Of a DNA stretch of 64,000 nt, positions 49,566 to 58,603 are shown in pieces. A model generated the notes under the pieces. The model saw nothing but the letters and a program-made list of their open reading frames with translations, was not told the DNA's origin and did not search any database. The stretch's first letter is position 1. Every line of letters starts with the position of its first letter. Origin of the DNA: DSPP01 sp964607165 (GTDB lineage: Bacteria > Zixibacteria > MSB-5A5 > DSPP01); contig CAZSIT010000009.1 of the NCBI GenBank assembly GCA_964607165.1, positions 25,274 through 89,273 on the forward strand, given 5' to 3'. A program made the position numbers and the translations under genes.

Positions 49566-51383
49566 CTACCCGCTCATCGCCGGAGCGTAAGCCAATTTCG
49601 GTCTAAGTGGTTTAACCCAGCGCCTTAACGAATCGGCCAGAATGATTAAAACCGAGGCAATCATAATTATCGTCAAAGCGGCGTTCAAATATCCTTGAAA
49701 GGCCATCCCCGGCTTTTGGGCCATTGGCAAGAAATTATCGATAATGGATTTGATGCCGGCAAAAATGGTGGTGGTGGCTACAAAGGAGAGCGGCAAAATT
49801 GTCACCCAAGCATACCGAGCCCGCCCAGAGTTGATGATAACGGTGGTGCCAACACAAAGAGCGATGGAAGCCAAAAGCTGATTGGCAATGCCGAACATCG
49901 GCCAGATGGTGGAAATGGTTCCGGTGGAAATAAAGTATGCCCATCCCGCAACCACGAGTAAGCTGGTGGAAATCGCTCCCGGCCACCAGTCGGTGCGCGC
50001 CAGCGGTTTGTAAATTTTTCCAAACAGCTCCTGCATAATGAAGCGCGCCACCCGCGTGCCGGTGTCGATGGTGGTTAAAATGAAAAGCGCTTCGAACATA
50101 ATCGCAAAATGATACCAATAGGACATCAGTCCGCGCATTCCCGGAATGCCGGCAAAAATCTGCGCCATTCCCACCGCCAAAGAAACCGCGCCTCCCGGCC
50201 GTCCGGCGATATTTTCTCCAACCTCCTGGGCTAAATTCGGCAGATTGACCACTGTCATCCCTAAAGTGTTGAATTTTTCCGGCGAAACGTTAATGGCAAA
50301 GTAATCGGCCGGAAAGAGGGCCGAAGCGGCAATCAAGGAGGTTATGCCGACAAACCCTTCCATCAGCATCGCCCCGTAGCCAATCATTCGGGCATCCGTT
50401 TCTTTGTTCAGCATCTTAGGCGTAGTGCCGGAACTGACCAGCGAATGAAAACCGGAAATCGCCCCGCAGGCGATGGTGATGAAAACGAAGGGATACAACT
50501 TGCCCGGCACAATCGGTCCGCCTCCGCCAACGAACTGGGAAAAGGCGGGCATATGCAGGGTGGGGGCAACGAGGATAATACCCAGAGCCAAAAAAGCGAT
50601 GGTGCCGACTTTCATATAGCTGGAAAGGTAGTCGCGCGGGCAAAGCAGCACCCAGACCGGCAGAACCGAAGCGATAAAACCGTAGCCCGCCATTAGCAAA
50701 GTCAGTTGAGTTTTATCGAAAGTGAAATATGGAGCCAAAGACGATTCCGGTATCCAGCGCCCGACAATGACCGCCAGAAAAAGCCCGACAACTCCGATTA
50801 AACTTCCCTCGACGATGCGACCAGGACGGATGCGGTAAATCCAGAGTCCGACAAAAAGAGCTAAAGGAATCGACATTGCTATAGTAAAAGTACCCCAGGA
50901 ACTTTCCCGCAAAGCATTGACAACTGCAAGGCCAAGTCCTGACAGGGCGATTATGACGATGAACAAAATTGCCAAGGCGGCAACTAATCCGGAGATGGGC
51001 GAAATTTCCGAACGGGCGATTTCCGCCAGCGAACGGCCGTTGCGCCGGATGGAAGCGGAAAGAATGATAAAATCCTGCACCGCCCCGCCGAGGCAAACGC
51101 CAATTAAAAGCCAGAGAAAGCCGGGCAAGAAACCAAACTGAGCGGCCAAGACCGGGCCGATTAAAGGCCCGGCGCCGGAGATGGCGGCAAAGTGATGGCC
51201 AAATAGCACCCATTTGTTGGTGGGGTAATAGTTGTGCCCATCGTTTAGCGTGTGTGCCGGGGTGATACGGGAATCATCCAAAACCGCCACTTTGGCGGCG
51301 AGAAAAGCGGAATAATAGCGGTAGGCAATGGTCATTACTAACAAAGCACCGACGACAAAGGGGAGCGCGTTCATTTTTGCCAC
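49566..51383 (-). CDS. cstA: carbon starvation protein A (CstA family transporter)
   Basis: 605 residues with about 15-16 helices. N-terminal YRYYSAFLAAKVAVLDDSRI, then NDGHNYYPTNKWVLFGHHFA and AISGAGPLIGPVLAAQFGFL, the CstA signature. HSLVSSGTTPKMLNKETDAR is the second conserved block. Family members import pyruvate or peptides, often during carbon limitation. The C-terminal region (WPMFGIANQLLASIALCVGT) is also conserved. Its start overlaps the preceding nucleotidyltransferase gene by 13 bases, so the two are co-transcribed. No CstA partner such as a small KDPG-type subunit is seen. Confidence 0.94.
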   Translation of the reverse strand: MAKMNALPFVVGALLVMTIAYRYYSAFLAAKVAVLDDSRITPAHTLNDGHNYYPTNKWVLFGHHFAAISGAGPLIGPVLAAQFGFLPGFLWLLIGVCLGGAVQDFIILSASIRRNGRSLAEIARSEISPISGLVAALAILFIVIIALSGLGLAVVNALRESSWGTFTIAMSIPLALFVGLWIYRIRPGRIVEGSLIGVVGLFLAVIVGRWIPESSLAPYFTFDKTQLTLLMAGYGFIASVLPVWVLLCPRDYLSSYMKVGTIAFLALGIILVAPTLHMPAFSQFVGGGGPIVPGKLYPFVFITIACGAISGFHSLVSSGTTPKMLNKETDARMIGYGAMLMEGFVGITSLIAASALFPADYFAINVSPEKFNTLGMTVVNLPNLAQEVGENIAGRPGGAVSLAVGMAQIFAGIPGMRGLMSYWYHFAIMFEALFILTTIDTGTRVARFIMQELFGKIYKPLARTDWWPGAISTSLLVVAGWAYFISTGTISTIWPMFGIANQLLASIALCVGTTVIINSGRARYAWVTILPLSFVATTTIFAGIKSIIDNFLPMAQKPGMAFQGYLNAALTIIMIASVLIILADSLRRWVKPLRPKLAYAPAMSG

Positions 51384-53866
51384 TCCTCGATTCGTTTCTT
51401 ATACTCTTCCAATAGTTTTTCTGCTTTGGTCTGTTCTCTGGCTTCGACATAGAGATTGAAATATGCCTCCCGTCGGTCCGGCGCACCCAAAACCCAGAAA
51501 TCCTTTCCCAAAATCCGCACGCCGTCTATCAATTCCCGCTTTTGCGATTCGGAAAAACTCATCAGCTCGCGCATCACCTGCCCTTTTTTACCCCAGGCGC
51601 AGGGGACCCGCTCGGTCAGCAGGTGATACCGACCAACCCGGTCGGCCACTTCATACAGAGGTTTTCCAGCGTGAGCAAAAAGCTCCAAGATTTTGGCGGC
51701 GGAAAACATCGCATCCGCCCCTACCTGAAATTCGGGGAAAATAAAACCGCCCTTGGTGCCGCCCACGAAAGCCACGTCAACTTCTTGAGCCGCGCGCATC
51801 ATCGAAAGATGATCGTTCCCCACGCGCACGACCTGTGTGCCGTAACGGGAGGCGATTTCTTCCACACCCATCGAGGCCACAACAGGCACCGCTATTTTTT
51901 CCGCTTTTTGATTGGCCAGAAAAATCTCGGTAACCACCAGCAAAAGCCAGTCCGGGTCGATTCTTCTTCCGCGCGAATCCACCAAATCAATCCGCTCCGC
52001 TCCCGGGTCAACCAAAAGGCCGATGACTGCCCCCACCGAGCGCACAATGGAAGAGAGTTGAGAAAGAGCCGCCGATTTCGCTTCTTCCGTGGGCGAAAAT
52101 TTGGTGACGTCCGGATAGGAGTTGAGCGAAATGGTTTCGATTCCCAAGCTGCCGAAAAGGGACGGAAAAGTTTCCGAGCCGGAACCGAAGGAGTAGTCGA
52201 TGACCACCTTGAAATGCGCTTTCCGAATCGCTTCCAAATCCAGACGCGACAAAAACTCCTGCCGGTATCCTTCCAAAACCCGCGCCGGGAAGTCCAGATG
52301 CCCTACCTCGTTCCAGTTGGCGCGCGGGAAATCTTCCCGGAAAAAAAGCCGCTCCACCGATTTCACCTTGGCCGCCGGCAAATCGATTCCCCCCTGGTCG
52401 AAAAAAACAATGTCGGTCGCTTTCAAATCGGAAAGTGAATGCCGCACAAATATGCCCCCCCGCTCCTTGCCGGACTTGAGCAGAAAACGGACGATTGGAA
52501 TCGGCATCTGGCGCAAATCTTCCACGTTGGCGCCGGCAGAGAGCAGCCCACAGATGGCGGCGCGGTTGGTCATCCGCGAAACAGGAGAAGCGTCCCGGCT
52601 GGTGATAGCAGTCGAATTTTTTCCCAGAAAGGCCCCGAATGCAGCCCCCAGCTTGACTACAAACTCCGGCGTGATTTCCAAATTCGCCAAGCCGGTAACT
52701 TTGGAGTCGGTGAACAACTCACGATTCCATTTTTCTCCCCAAACCAGATTGGAGGTCAGCGTTGCCTTCTCTTCCACTGTTTTCCCCGGCCAGATTTTTA
52801 CTCCGGAGGCAACCTTGGCTCCGGCTCCGACCCGAGCGCCGTCGGAAATCAAAACCCCTTGCTCTATTTCCGCCTCTTCACCAACCACGGCCGCGGCGCC
52901 GACAATCGAGCCGTAAACCCGCGCCTTTTTCCCTATGCGCGCCCCGTCCCAGATTGTCGAGCTTTCAACAACCGCTTCTTCCTCTATGGTAACGTGTGAG
53001 CTTAAAACCGAATTCTTTAAAAAAACCTTCGCGCCGATTTTTGAACCGATTCCGATGGCAACTTTTCCCTCAAATTGAACGCTTGCATCCACCTCTGCTT
53101 CTTCACCTACCCAAACCTTTCCATCTTTTGACTTCTGCCCCGGCATTTCCACTTGGACACGCCCGGCCAAGAGGTCGTTATGCGCTTTGAAATATTCATC
53201 GATATTTCCGACGTCCTTCCAGTATCCAGAAGCGACATAGCCAAAAAGCGCCGCTTTTTCGGAGAGCATTGCCGGAAAAAGATTCTGGCTGAAGTCAAAC
53301 TCCTGCTTCTCCGGAACTTTCTCCAATACCTCCCGCTTCAGAATGTAGATGCCGGTGTTGACCGTGTCGGAAAAAACCTGCCCCCAGACCGGCTTTTCCA
53401 GAAAGCGGTTGATTTTTCCGGCTTCATCTGTCAAAACAATGCCGTAGGAAAGCGGATTTTCCTGCCGGGACAGCACAATCGTTGCCGCCGCTTTCTTCTC
53501 GTTGTGAAATTTGACCGCCGCGGAAAGGTCGATATCGGTCAAAACGTCGGCGGAGATGACCAAAAAATCTCCCTTAATCAAATCCGCCGCATTTTTGACG
53601 CTCCCCGCCGTGCCGTAGTCCGCTTCGGCCATTTGATACGTCATCTTCAGCCCAAAGCGTTTGCCGTCTCCGAAATATTCCTTAATCTGTTCCGCTTGAT
53701 AGAAGACTAAAGCAACGGCCTCGGTAAAGCCGTGTTTTTTCAACAGCCGGACTACGTGCTCCATCAAAGGCACACCCCCCACCGGCACCATCGGCTTGGG
53801 GCGGTTGGCGGTCAAAGGCCGCAGCCGGGTCCCAAACCCCCCGGCCATAATCACAGCTTGCATCAT
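51371..53866 (-). CDS. sugar-1-phosphate nucleotidyltransferase fused to degenerate phosphomannomutase-like domain
   Basis: 831 residues. Residues 1-235: MQAVIMAGGFGTRLRPLTAN, then KPMVPVGGVPLMEHVV and ADVLTDIDLSAAVKFH, a nucleotidyltransferase of the GMP-mannose/glucose-1-P type. About 255-375 is a hexapeptide left-handed helix (KVAIGIGSKIGAKVFLKNSV). About 390-830 resembles alpha-phosphohexomutases (SRDASPVSRMTNRAAICGLL, then GGIFVRHSLSDLKATDIVFF). The TASHNP phosphoserine loop is not found where expected, so mutase activity is doubtful; the domain may be regulatory. Known relatives are annotated mannose-1-phosphate guanylyltransferase-like. Overlaps cstA by 13 bases. Confidence 0.84.
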   Translation of the reverse strand: MMQAVIMAGGFGTRLRPLTANRPKPMVPVGGVPLMEHVVRLLKKHGFTEAVALVFYQAEQIKEYFGDGKRFGLKMTYQMAEADYGTAGSVKNAADLIKGDFLVISADVLTDIDLSAAVKFHNEKKAAATIVLSRQENPLSYGIVLTDEAGKINRFLEKPVWGQVFSDTVNTGIYILKREVLEKVPEKQEFDFSQNLFPAMLSEKAALFGYVASGYWKDVGNIDEYFKAHNDLLAGRVQVEMPGQKSKDGKVWVGEEAEVDASVQFEGKVAIGIGSKIGAKVFLKNSVLSSHVTIEEEAVVESSTIWDGARIGKKARVYGSIVGAAAVVGEEAEIEQGVLISDGARVGAGAKVASGVKIWPGKTVEEKATLTSNLVWGEKWNRELFTDSKVTGLANLEITPEFVVKLGAAFGAFLGKNSTAITSRDASPVSRMTNRAAICGLLSAGANVEDLRQMPIPIVRFLLKSGKERGGIFVRHSLSDLKATDIVFFDQGGIDLPAAKVKSVERLFFREDFPRANWNEVGHLDFPARVLEGYRQEFLSRLDLEAIRKAHFKVVIDYSFGSGSETFPSLFGSLGIETISLNSYPDVTKFSPTEEAKSAALSQLSSIVRSVGAVIGLLVDPGAERIDLVDSRGRRIDPDWLLLVVTEIFLANQKAEKIAVPVVASMGVEEIASRYGTQVVRVGNDHLSMMRAAQEVDVAFVGGTKGGFIFPEFQVGADAMFSAAKILELFAHAGKPLYEVADRVGRYHLLTERVPCAWGKKGQVMRELMSFSESQKRELIDGVRILGKDFWVLGAPDRREAYFNLYVEAREQTKAEKLLEEYKKRIEEWQK

Positions 53867-53981
53867 ACTTTCAAAGAAATCGCCCTCCAGCGAAACGGCA
53901 AGGAGTATTTTGCTACTATCAGGATTAGCGATTAAACACTACAAAAATGCAATGTCGTTGAAAGTGTCTTTGAAACCATCG

Positions 53982-54893
53982 CTATTTAGTGTGGAGCATT
54001 TCAAGTGTTTCTCTTATTCTTTCAGCTGGGAAAGCCTTTGATAAACCAGTATGTTCAAAAATCTGAATGGTGTCCTCTGGAATCTCAAATTTGATAGGTG
54101 CGTTTTGAAACGAACCGTTGATCATCTTTTTTGGTATGACGAACTCTTTTGGTGCTCTTACATGGCCGTATATTATCCCAACCAATTTGGCTTTGGGATT
54201 TGTAGGACTAATCCTTGTGACTACCGGGCTTCCACTGTTACCGCCAAAAGAGAAACCATCGATCAAAAGTACATCTTTCGGTACGATTTCGCTTCCTATA
54301 AAGGTGGGTTCCGACGTGATGTAGGAAAGAAAACCATGTCTCAGGACCGGGCCACTCAACTGGCCCCAACGAGTAGTAATGTTGAGGGGGAAACCATAAA
54401 AGAATAACTCTTCGCCAATTTCCAAACCATGTGAGTCGCGAAATCTTGGAAAATCTAAGGCACCCATACCCACATCCAAATTAACTTCTATTGCTGCTAC
54501 GTCCACGAGAGTATCGGGATGTGATTTCCAAGTGGGTGCCCCCATACTATCCCTTAAAAGGAGAACTGCTTTGGCCATTTCTTGTTTTCCTGCGTAGAAC
54601 TTCAGTAAAACGGAGTCTCTTCCCTTAAGGATATGCCTATTTGTTACCAAATAAGTTTTTATTATTGCAGAAGTATCTACTACAAAGAAACCCGTTCCGT
54701 GAGGCTCAGTGTGCCATTGCTCTTTAACTTTCACAAACTTCTCTATAGTGACCACTACCTTTTCCCACCGATATGCTAAACCAGTCCGGGGAAGGTCCTG
54801 TGCCATGATTACAGATGGAAAAAGAAGAACGCAGAGGTGCAAAAACCGCAGAGAACGAAGAAATTTACGCGGTCGTATGCCATTCATAGCCAA
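53982..54893 (-). CDS. secreted trypsin-like (S1 family) serine protease
   Basis: 303 residues. Signal peptide around FLHLCVLLFPSVIMAQ. The catalytic triad is inferred from TYLVTNRHILKG (His), TLVDVAAIEVNLD (Asp) and FSFGGNSGSPVVTR (Ser in GNSGSP). EPHGTGFFVV is the usual block before the His. A PDZ domain is not seen, so it is closer to a simple S1 protease than to HtrA/DegP. The composition is more AT-rich than neighbours. An ATG two codons later is possible. It is located between the fused E1 gene and the nucleotidyltransferase. Probably periplasmic or exported; the substrate is unknown. Confidence 0.82.
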   Translation of the reverse strand: MAMNGIRPRKFLRSLRFLHLCVLLFPSVIMAQDLPRTGLAYRWEKVVVTIEKFVKVKEQWHTEPHGTGFFVVDTSAIIKTYLVTNRHILKGRDSVLLKFYAGKQEMAKAVLLLRDSMGAPTWKSHPDTLVDVAAIEVNLDVGMGALDFPRFRDSHGLEIGEELFFYGFPLNITTRWGQLSGPVLRHGFLSYITSEPTFIGSEIVPKDVLLIDGFSFGGNSGSPVVTRISPTNPKAKLVGIIYGHVRAPKEFVIPKKMINGSFQNAPIKFEIPEDTIQIFEHTGLSKAFPAERIRETLEMLHTK

Positions 54894-54926
54894 ATTGAGC
54901 TCAGCAACAATTCCGTTCCACTATTT

Positions 54927-57080
54927 TCAATACTCCGCCACCTCTAAAATCGCTTTGAGCACCTTCTTCGGACTCGGCAAAATCGCTTCTTCCAGCGAGG
55001 GCGCGTAGCCGACCGGGGTGTCCAGAGCGCCAACACGGGTGACGGGGGCGTCCAGATAATCGAAGAGTTCCTGGGCCACTCGCGCAGCGATTTCCGCGCC
55101 AAAGCCGCAGGTCAAAACATCTTCGTGGGCAACCACCACCTTGCCGGTCTTCTTGACCGAGGCGGCAATCGTTTCCCAATCGTAAGGCATTATCGTGCGC
55201 AGGTCGATGACTTCCACCTCGATGCCCCGCTCCAGCGCCTCCGCCGCCGCCTGCTCGGAGCGATAGACCAAAGCGCCGTAGGTGATTAAAGTGACGTTTT
55301 TCCCCGGCTTGGTGATTTTTGCCCGGCCAAAAGGAATGGTGAAATCCGGCCCGGGGTCGGGCGTGCGGTTATACGGCTGGCGGTAGAGATGTTTGTGCTC
55401 CAAAAAGAGCACCGGGTCGTCGGCGCGGATGGCGGTGCGCAAAAGTCCGTTGGCATCCAGCGCGGTGGAAGGGAAGGCGATGCGGATGCCGGGGATGTGG
55501 GCGAAAATCGACTCCCCCGATTGGGAATGATAAACCGAGCCGCCGTGCAGATACCCGCCAAAGGGGACGCGGATGATGGCCGGGGCGGAGAAATCGTTGT
55601 TGGAGCGCCAGCGCATCTTGGCCCATTCGTTTATTATTTGCATCATCGCCGGCCAGATATAGTCGAAGAATTGGATTTCGACGACCGGCTTCAAGCCCCG
55701 CGTGGCCATTCCGACCGCCGTGCCTACGATGGTCGCTTCTGCCAGCGGGGAATTATAGACCCGCCCCTCACCGAAGGCTTTCTGCAGGCCGATGGTGACC
55801 TTGAAAACTCCCCCTTTGCCGGTGACGGCAGAAAGATTTTCCAGCCGCGAGCAATCCGCCACATCCTCGCCAAAGATTACAATGCGCGGATTTTTCGCCA
55901 TTTCCTCTTTCAAGCATGAATTGATGGCGGCGACTACCGTCAGAGGTTGCGTTCCCTCTTTAAACTTTGGTTGGGACTCGAACTGCCTGGAAGTGGGATC
56001 GATGTCGGGGGAATAAACGTATCGCTCCGCCGTTTCTCCCGGCGGCTGCGGCGCCGCCAGCGCCTCATCGGCCGCTTTATCGACCTCGGCATCCACCTCC
56101 TCTTTCAGCCGCGCCAACTCTTCTTCGGTCAGAACCTTTTCCTTCAACAAAAAGTTGGCGAAAGTCAAAACCGGGTCGCGGGCGTTTTCGGCTTCAACCT
56201 CTTTGGGCGGACGATAGTCATTCTGCACGTCCGAAAGCGAATGCGAATAAGGGCGAATGACGTGGGCATGCACCAAAGCCGGGCCCCGCCCTTCGTCGTT
56301 AGACCCCGAGCTTCTGGTCGAGGGGCGAATGTACCGCTCGGCTTCTTTGAGAACTTCGTAGCTTTTCAATGGGTCGCAGCCGTCCACTTCCTTAATTAGA
56401 AGGGAGGGAAAGTTGGTCAGGAGTTTCGAAATCGAGCCACCGGCGGTCTGGTATTCCAGAGGCACGGAGATGGCATATTCGTTGTCTTCAATCATAAAAA
56501 GCACCGGCAGCCGGTAGAGGCAGGCAAAATTGACCGCTTCCCAGAACTCTCCCTCGGAAGTGGCACCGTCCCCGCCGGAAACATAGGTGATTTCGTCCGT
56601 ATGGAAATTTTTAGGTCTATCCTCTGGCTTTAAAACTTCAGCGTAATAGCGCGTCGCCTTGGCGCAGCCGACCGCCTGCAAAAATTGGGTGCCTGTGCAG
56701 GAGGATTGATTGACCACGTTCAGCTTTTTGTGCCCCCAGTGGCAGGGCATCTGCCGTCCGCCGGAGTTCGGGTCCGCCTCCGAGCCGGTCGCTTCCATCA
56801 AAATTTCGGTCGGCGTCATTCCCAAAGTCAAAACCAGTGCCCGGTCGCGGTAGTAGGGGTAAAACCAGTCATAACCGGGGCGCAGAACCATACCGGCGGC
56901 GACCAATACCGCCTCGTGCCCCGCGCCGGAGATTTGGAAAAAGATTTTGTTCTGCTTTTTGAGCGTGATTTCCTTGTCGTCCAGTCGGCGCGACATATAA
57001 ATGAGCCGGTAGATTTCGACCAATTTTTCCGCCGGCCAGCCCGCCACTGATTTCCCTACGGTTTGTTTTGCCGTTGCCAT
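54927..57080 (-). CDS. thiamine-dependent 2-oxoacid dehydrogenase E1, fused alpha and beta subunits
   Basis: 717 residues. Alpha half (about 1-375): KIFFQISGAGHEAVLVAAGM, then the TPP motif VSGGDGATSEGEFWEAVNFA and MIEDNEYAISVPLEYQ. Beta half (about 385-717): IVIFGEDVADCSR, EATIVGTAVGMATRGLKPVV, PFGGYLHGGSVYHSQ and VAHEDVLTCGFGAEIAARV. Fused E1 alpha/beta of this type usually serve branched-chain or pyruvate-type complexes; E2 and E3 are not in the window. Residues about 252-263 (RPSTRSSGSNDE) are encoded by a palindromic repeat and interrupt the usual spacing before GPALVHAHV. The frame is kept. AAAGGAGC precedes the ATG. Confidence 0.92.
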   Translation of the reverse strand: MATAKQTVGKSVAGWPAEKLVEIYRLIYMSRRLDDKEITLKKQNKIFFQISGAGHEAVLVAAGMVLRPGYDWFYPYYRDRALVLTLGMTPTEILMEATGSEADPNSGGRQMPCHWGHKKLNVVNQSSCTGTQFLQAVGCAKATRYYAEVLKPEDRPKNFHTDEITYVSGGDGATSEGEFWEAVNFACLYRLPVLFMIEDNEYAISVPLEYQTAGGSISKLLTNFPSLLIKEVDGCDPLKSYEVLKEAERYIRPSTRSSGSNDEGRGPALVHAHVIRPYSHSLSDVQNDYRPPKEVEAENARDPVLTFANFLLKEKVLTEEELARLKEEVDAEVDKAADEALAAPQPPGETAERYVYSPDIDPTSRQFESQPKFKEGTQPLTVVAAINSCLKEEMAKNPRIVIFGEDVADCSRLENLSAVTGKGGVFKVTIGLQKAFGEGRVYNSPLAEATIVGTAVGMATRGLKPVVEIQFFDYIWPAMMQIINEWAKMRWRSNNDFSAPAIIRVPFGGYLHGGSVYHSQSGESIFAHIPGIRIAFPSTALDANGLLRTAIRADDPVLFLEHKHLYRQPYNRTPDPGPDFTIPFGRAKITKPGKNVTLITYGALVYRSEQAAAEALERGIEVEVIDLRTIMPYDWETIAASVKKTGKVVVAHEDVLTCGFGAEIAARVAQELFDYLDAPVTRVGALDTPVGYAPSLEEAILPSPKKVLKAILEVAEY
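56291..56326. repeat. dispersed palindromic repeat inside the E1 gene
   Basis: Minus-strand reading CCCCTCGACCAGAAGCTCGG continues GGTCTAACGACGAAG. It shares CCCCTCGAC, GCTCGGGGT and AACG with the repeat at 3541-3585. It is in frame with the E1 coding sequence and contributes about twelve residues. Confidence 0.6.
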
Positions 57081-57130
57081 AGCTCCTTTACTTTCTACGT
57101 CGTCCGAAGCCCCTAATACCCTTTTCGTAG

Positions 57131-57150
57131 GGGTTCAATATATTGAACCC
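57131..57150. repeat. 20-bp perfect palindrome between Ste24-like and E1 genes
   Basis: GGGTTCAATATATTGAACCC is a perfect inverted repeat without spacer, 5 bases after the protease stop. No T-run follows. It may be a regulator site or another short mobile palindrome. Confidence 0.5.
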
Positions 57151-57154
57151 GATT

Positions 57155-58465
57155 TTAATTTGTAACCCTTTTTTCAGAAATTTGACCCTTTTTAGCTTTT
57201 TCTTGGTCGAATTTCCGCGCAAAATCAACCCGCTCCGCCAGGGTCGGATGGTCGTAGAGCCAGAATTTGATGAAGGCGGAAGGGTTCGGGTTACGCAAAT
57301 TTTGGTCGGCCAGTTTTTTAAAAGCCCGCGCGGCGGCATTGCCATCCCGGGTCTGGTTCAGACCGAAAATGTCCGCCTCGTGCTCGATATAGCGGCTGTA
57401 ACCATTGATTATCGGTGAGAAAAAGAAGGAGAAAATCGAAAAAGCCAAAGCTATTAAAGTCAAAGAGGCAGGGTTCGACAGTTCCGAAAAGCCGAAGCGG
57501 CCCTGGAAGCGGGCTATCAACCGGTGCATAAAAAGGCTGGCCAGATAGCCGAAGAGCAAAAGCACCAGAAAGGTAATCCAGACAAAATACCAGACGTGGT
57601 GCAGGACGTAATGCCCCATTTCGTGGCCTAAGACGAAAAGGATTTCCTCCTCGGCGAATTTTTTTATCATCGTGTCATAGAGCACAATCCGTTTGGTGTT
57701 AAAAAGCCCGGTGACGTAAGCATTTGCCTTTTCGGTCTGACGGGAGGCGTCCATTTCAAACACCCGGCTGCCGGAAATGCCTGCCTGCTCGGCCTGGGCT
57801 AAAATTTTGGCTTTCAATTCCTGATTTTCCAGCGGGGTAAACTTGTTGAAAAGCGGGCTTATCACCACCGGCGCGATAACGATAAAAAAGATAAGGAAGG
57901 GCAGCGCCCCCAGGGCAAAAACCAGCCACCATTTGCGCGGAAAGCGCCGTAACACCCGATACAAAAACCAAACGACAATCAGCGTAATAACCCAGCCCAC
58001 CAAAAAACTTTTGGCGGCGTCTCCCATCCAGGCCCCAAAGCTCTGGTGGGAAAGCTGGTATTTATGCTCCAGATGAAAACCGGAATAGTAGGAAAGGGGA
58101 AAAGAGGCGATGGTGGTGACCAGAATGAAAAGGAAGATAAAAATCGCAAAAGCGAAAAAGCGCTTTTTGCCGAGCGCTTCCGACTTTCTCCACAAATAAG
58201 CGGAAAAGCCGGTGAAAAGAATAATTCCTAAAACAAGGAAGCTGTAAAAATTGTCAAAAAAGTAGAGCCGGTTTCTGGTATCCGAATACTCGATGGCCAG
58301 AGCTTTTCGCTCCGGCGACATCCAGCCGGTGTCCGCAGGTGGTGAGCTTGGCCGAACCACGGCTTCCGATTGTAGTGCCGGACTCGTATCGGGCGCCACG
58401 GGAGCTTGCCCCCAAACCGGCACGGAAACTAAAACTACGGCCAAAAGCAAAAAAAGTTTTCGCAT
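57155..58465 (-). CDS. M48-family membrane metalloprotease (Ste24/CAAX prenyl protease-like)
   Basis: 436 residues. A signal or first helix (LFLLLAVVLVSVPVWG) and a Pro/Ser-rich linker are followed by several helices and the zinc motif FVLGHEMGHYVLHHVW (HExxH). The third ligand lies in RYIEHEADIFGLNQTRDGNA. FEMDASRQTEKANAYVTGLF is the conserved Ste24 block. The layout corresponds to Ste24/CAAX protease rather than to HtpX (shorter). It probably degrades or matures membrane proteins. The gene ends 75 bases before the fused E1 gene; the palindrome at 57131 lies between. No partner methyltransferase is present. Confidence 0.9.
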   Translation of the reverse strand: MRKLFLLLAVVLVSVPVWGQAPVAPDTSPALQSEAVVRPSSPPADTGWMSPERKALAIEYSDTRNRLYFFDNFYSFLVLGIILFTGFSAYLWRKSEALGKKRFFAFAIFIFLFILVTTIASFPLSYYSGFHLEHKYQLSHQSFGAWMGDAAKSFLVGWVITLIVVWFLYRVLRRFPRKWWLVFALGALPFLIFFIVIAPVVISPLFNKFTPLENQELKAKILAQAEQAGISGSRVFEMDASRQTEKANAYVTGLFNTKRIVLYDTMIKKFAEEEILFVLGHEMGHYVLHHVWYFVWITFLVLLLFGYLASLFMHRLIARFQGRFGFSELSNPASLTLIALAFSIFSFFFSPIINGYSRYIEHEADIFGLNQTRDGNAAARAFKKLADQNLRNPNPSAFIKFWLYDHPTLAERVDFARKFDQEKAKKGQISEKRVTN

Positions 58466-58549
58466 AACCTTTCCTTTCTCGAAGGAAAGATTGGCAAACT
58501 GTCGGTTTTCGTCAAGCTGAAAAGCTGGCCAAAAGAGAATATCAGTGGC

Positions 58550-58573
58550 GCAGGTTAGGCCTTTTTAACCTGC
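58550..58573. repeat. 8-bp hairpin downstream of a lipoprotein gene
   Basis: GCAGGTTA/TAACCTGC with an 8-base loop, 31 bases after the lipoprotein stop. Without a T-run it is a weak terminator candidate at best. Confidence 0.3.
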
Positions 58574-58603
58574 ATGATGAAGGCAAAATTAAGAGGTGTT
58601 AAA

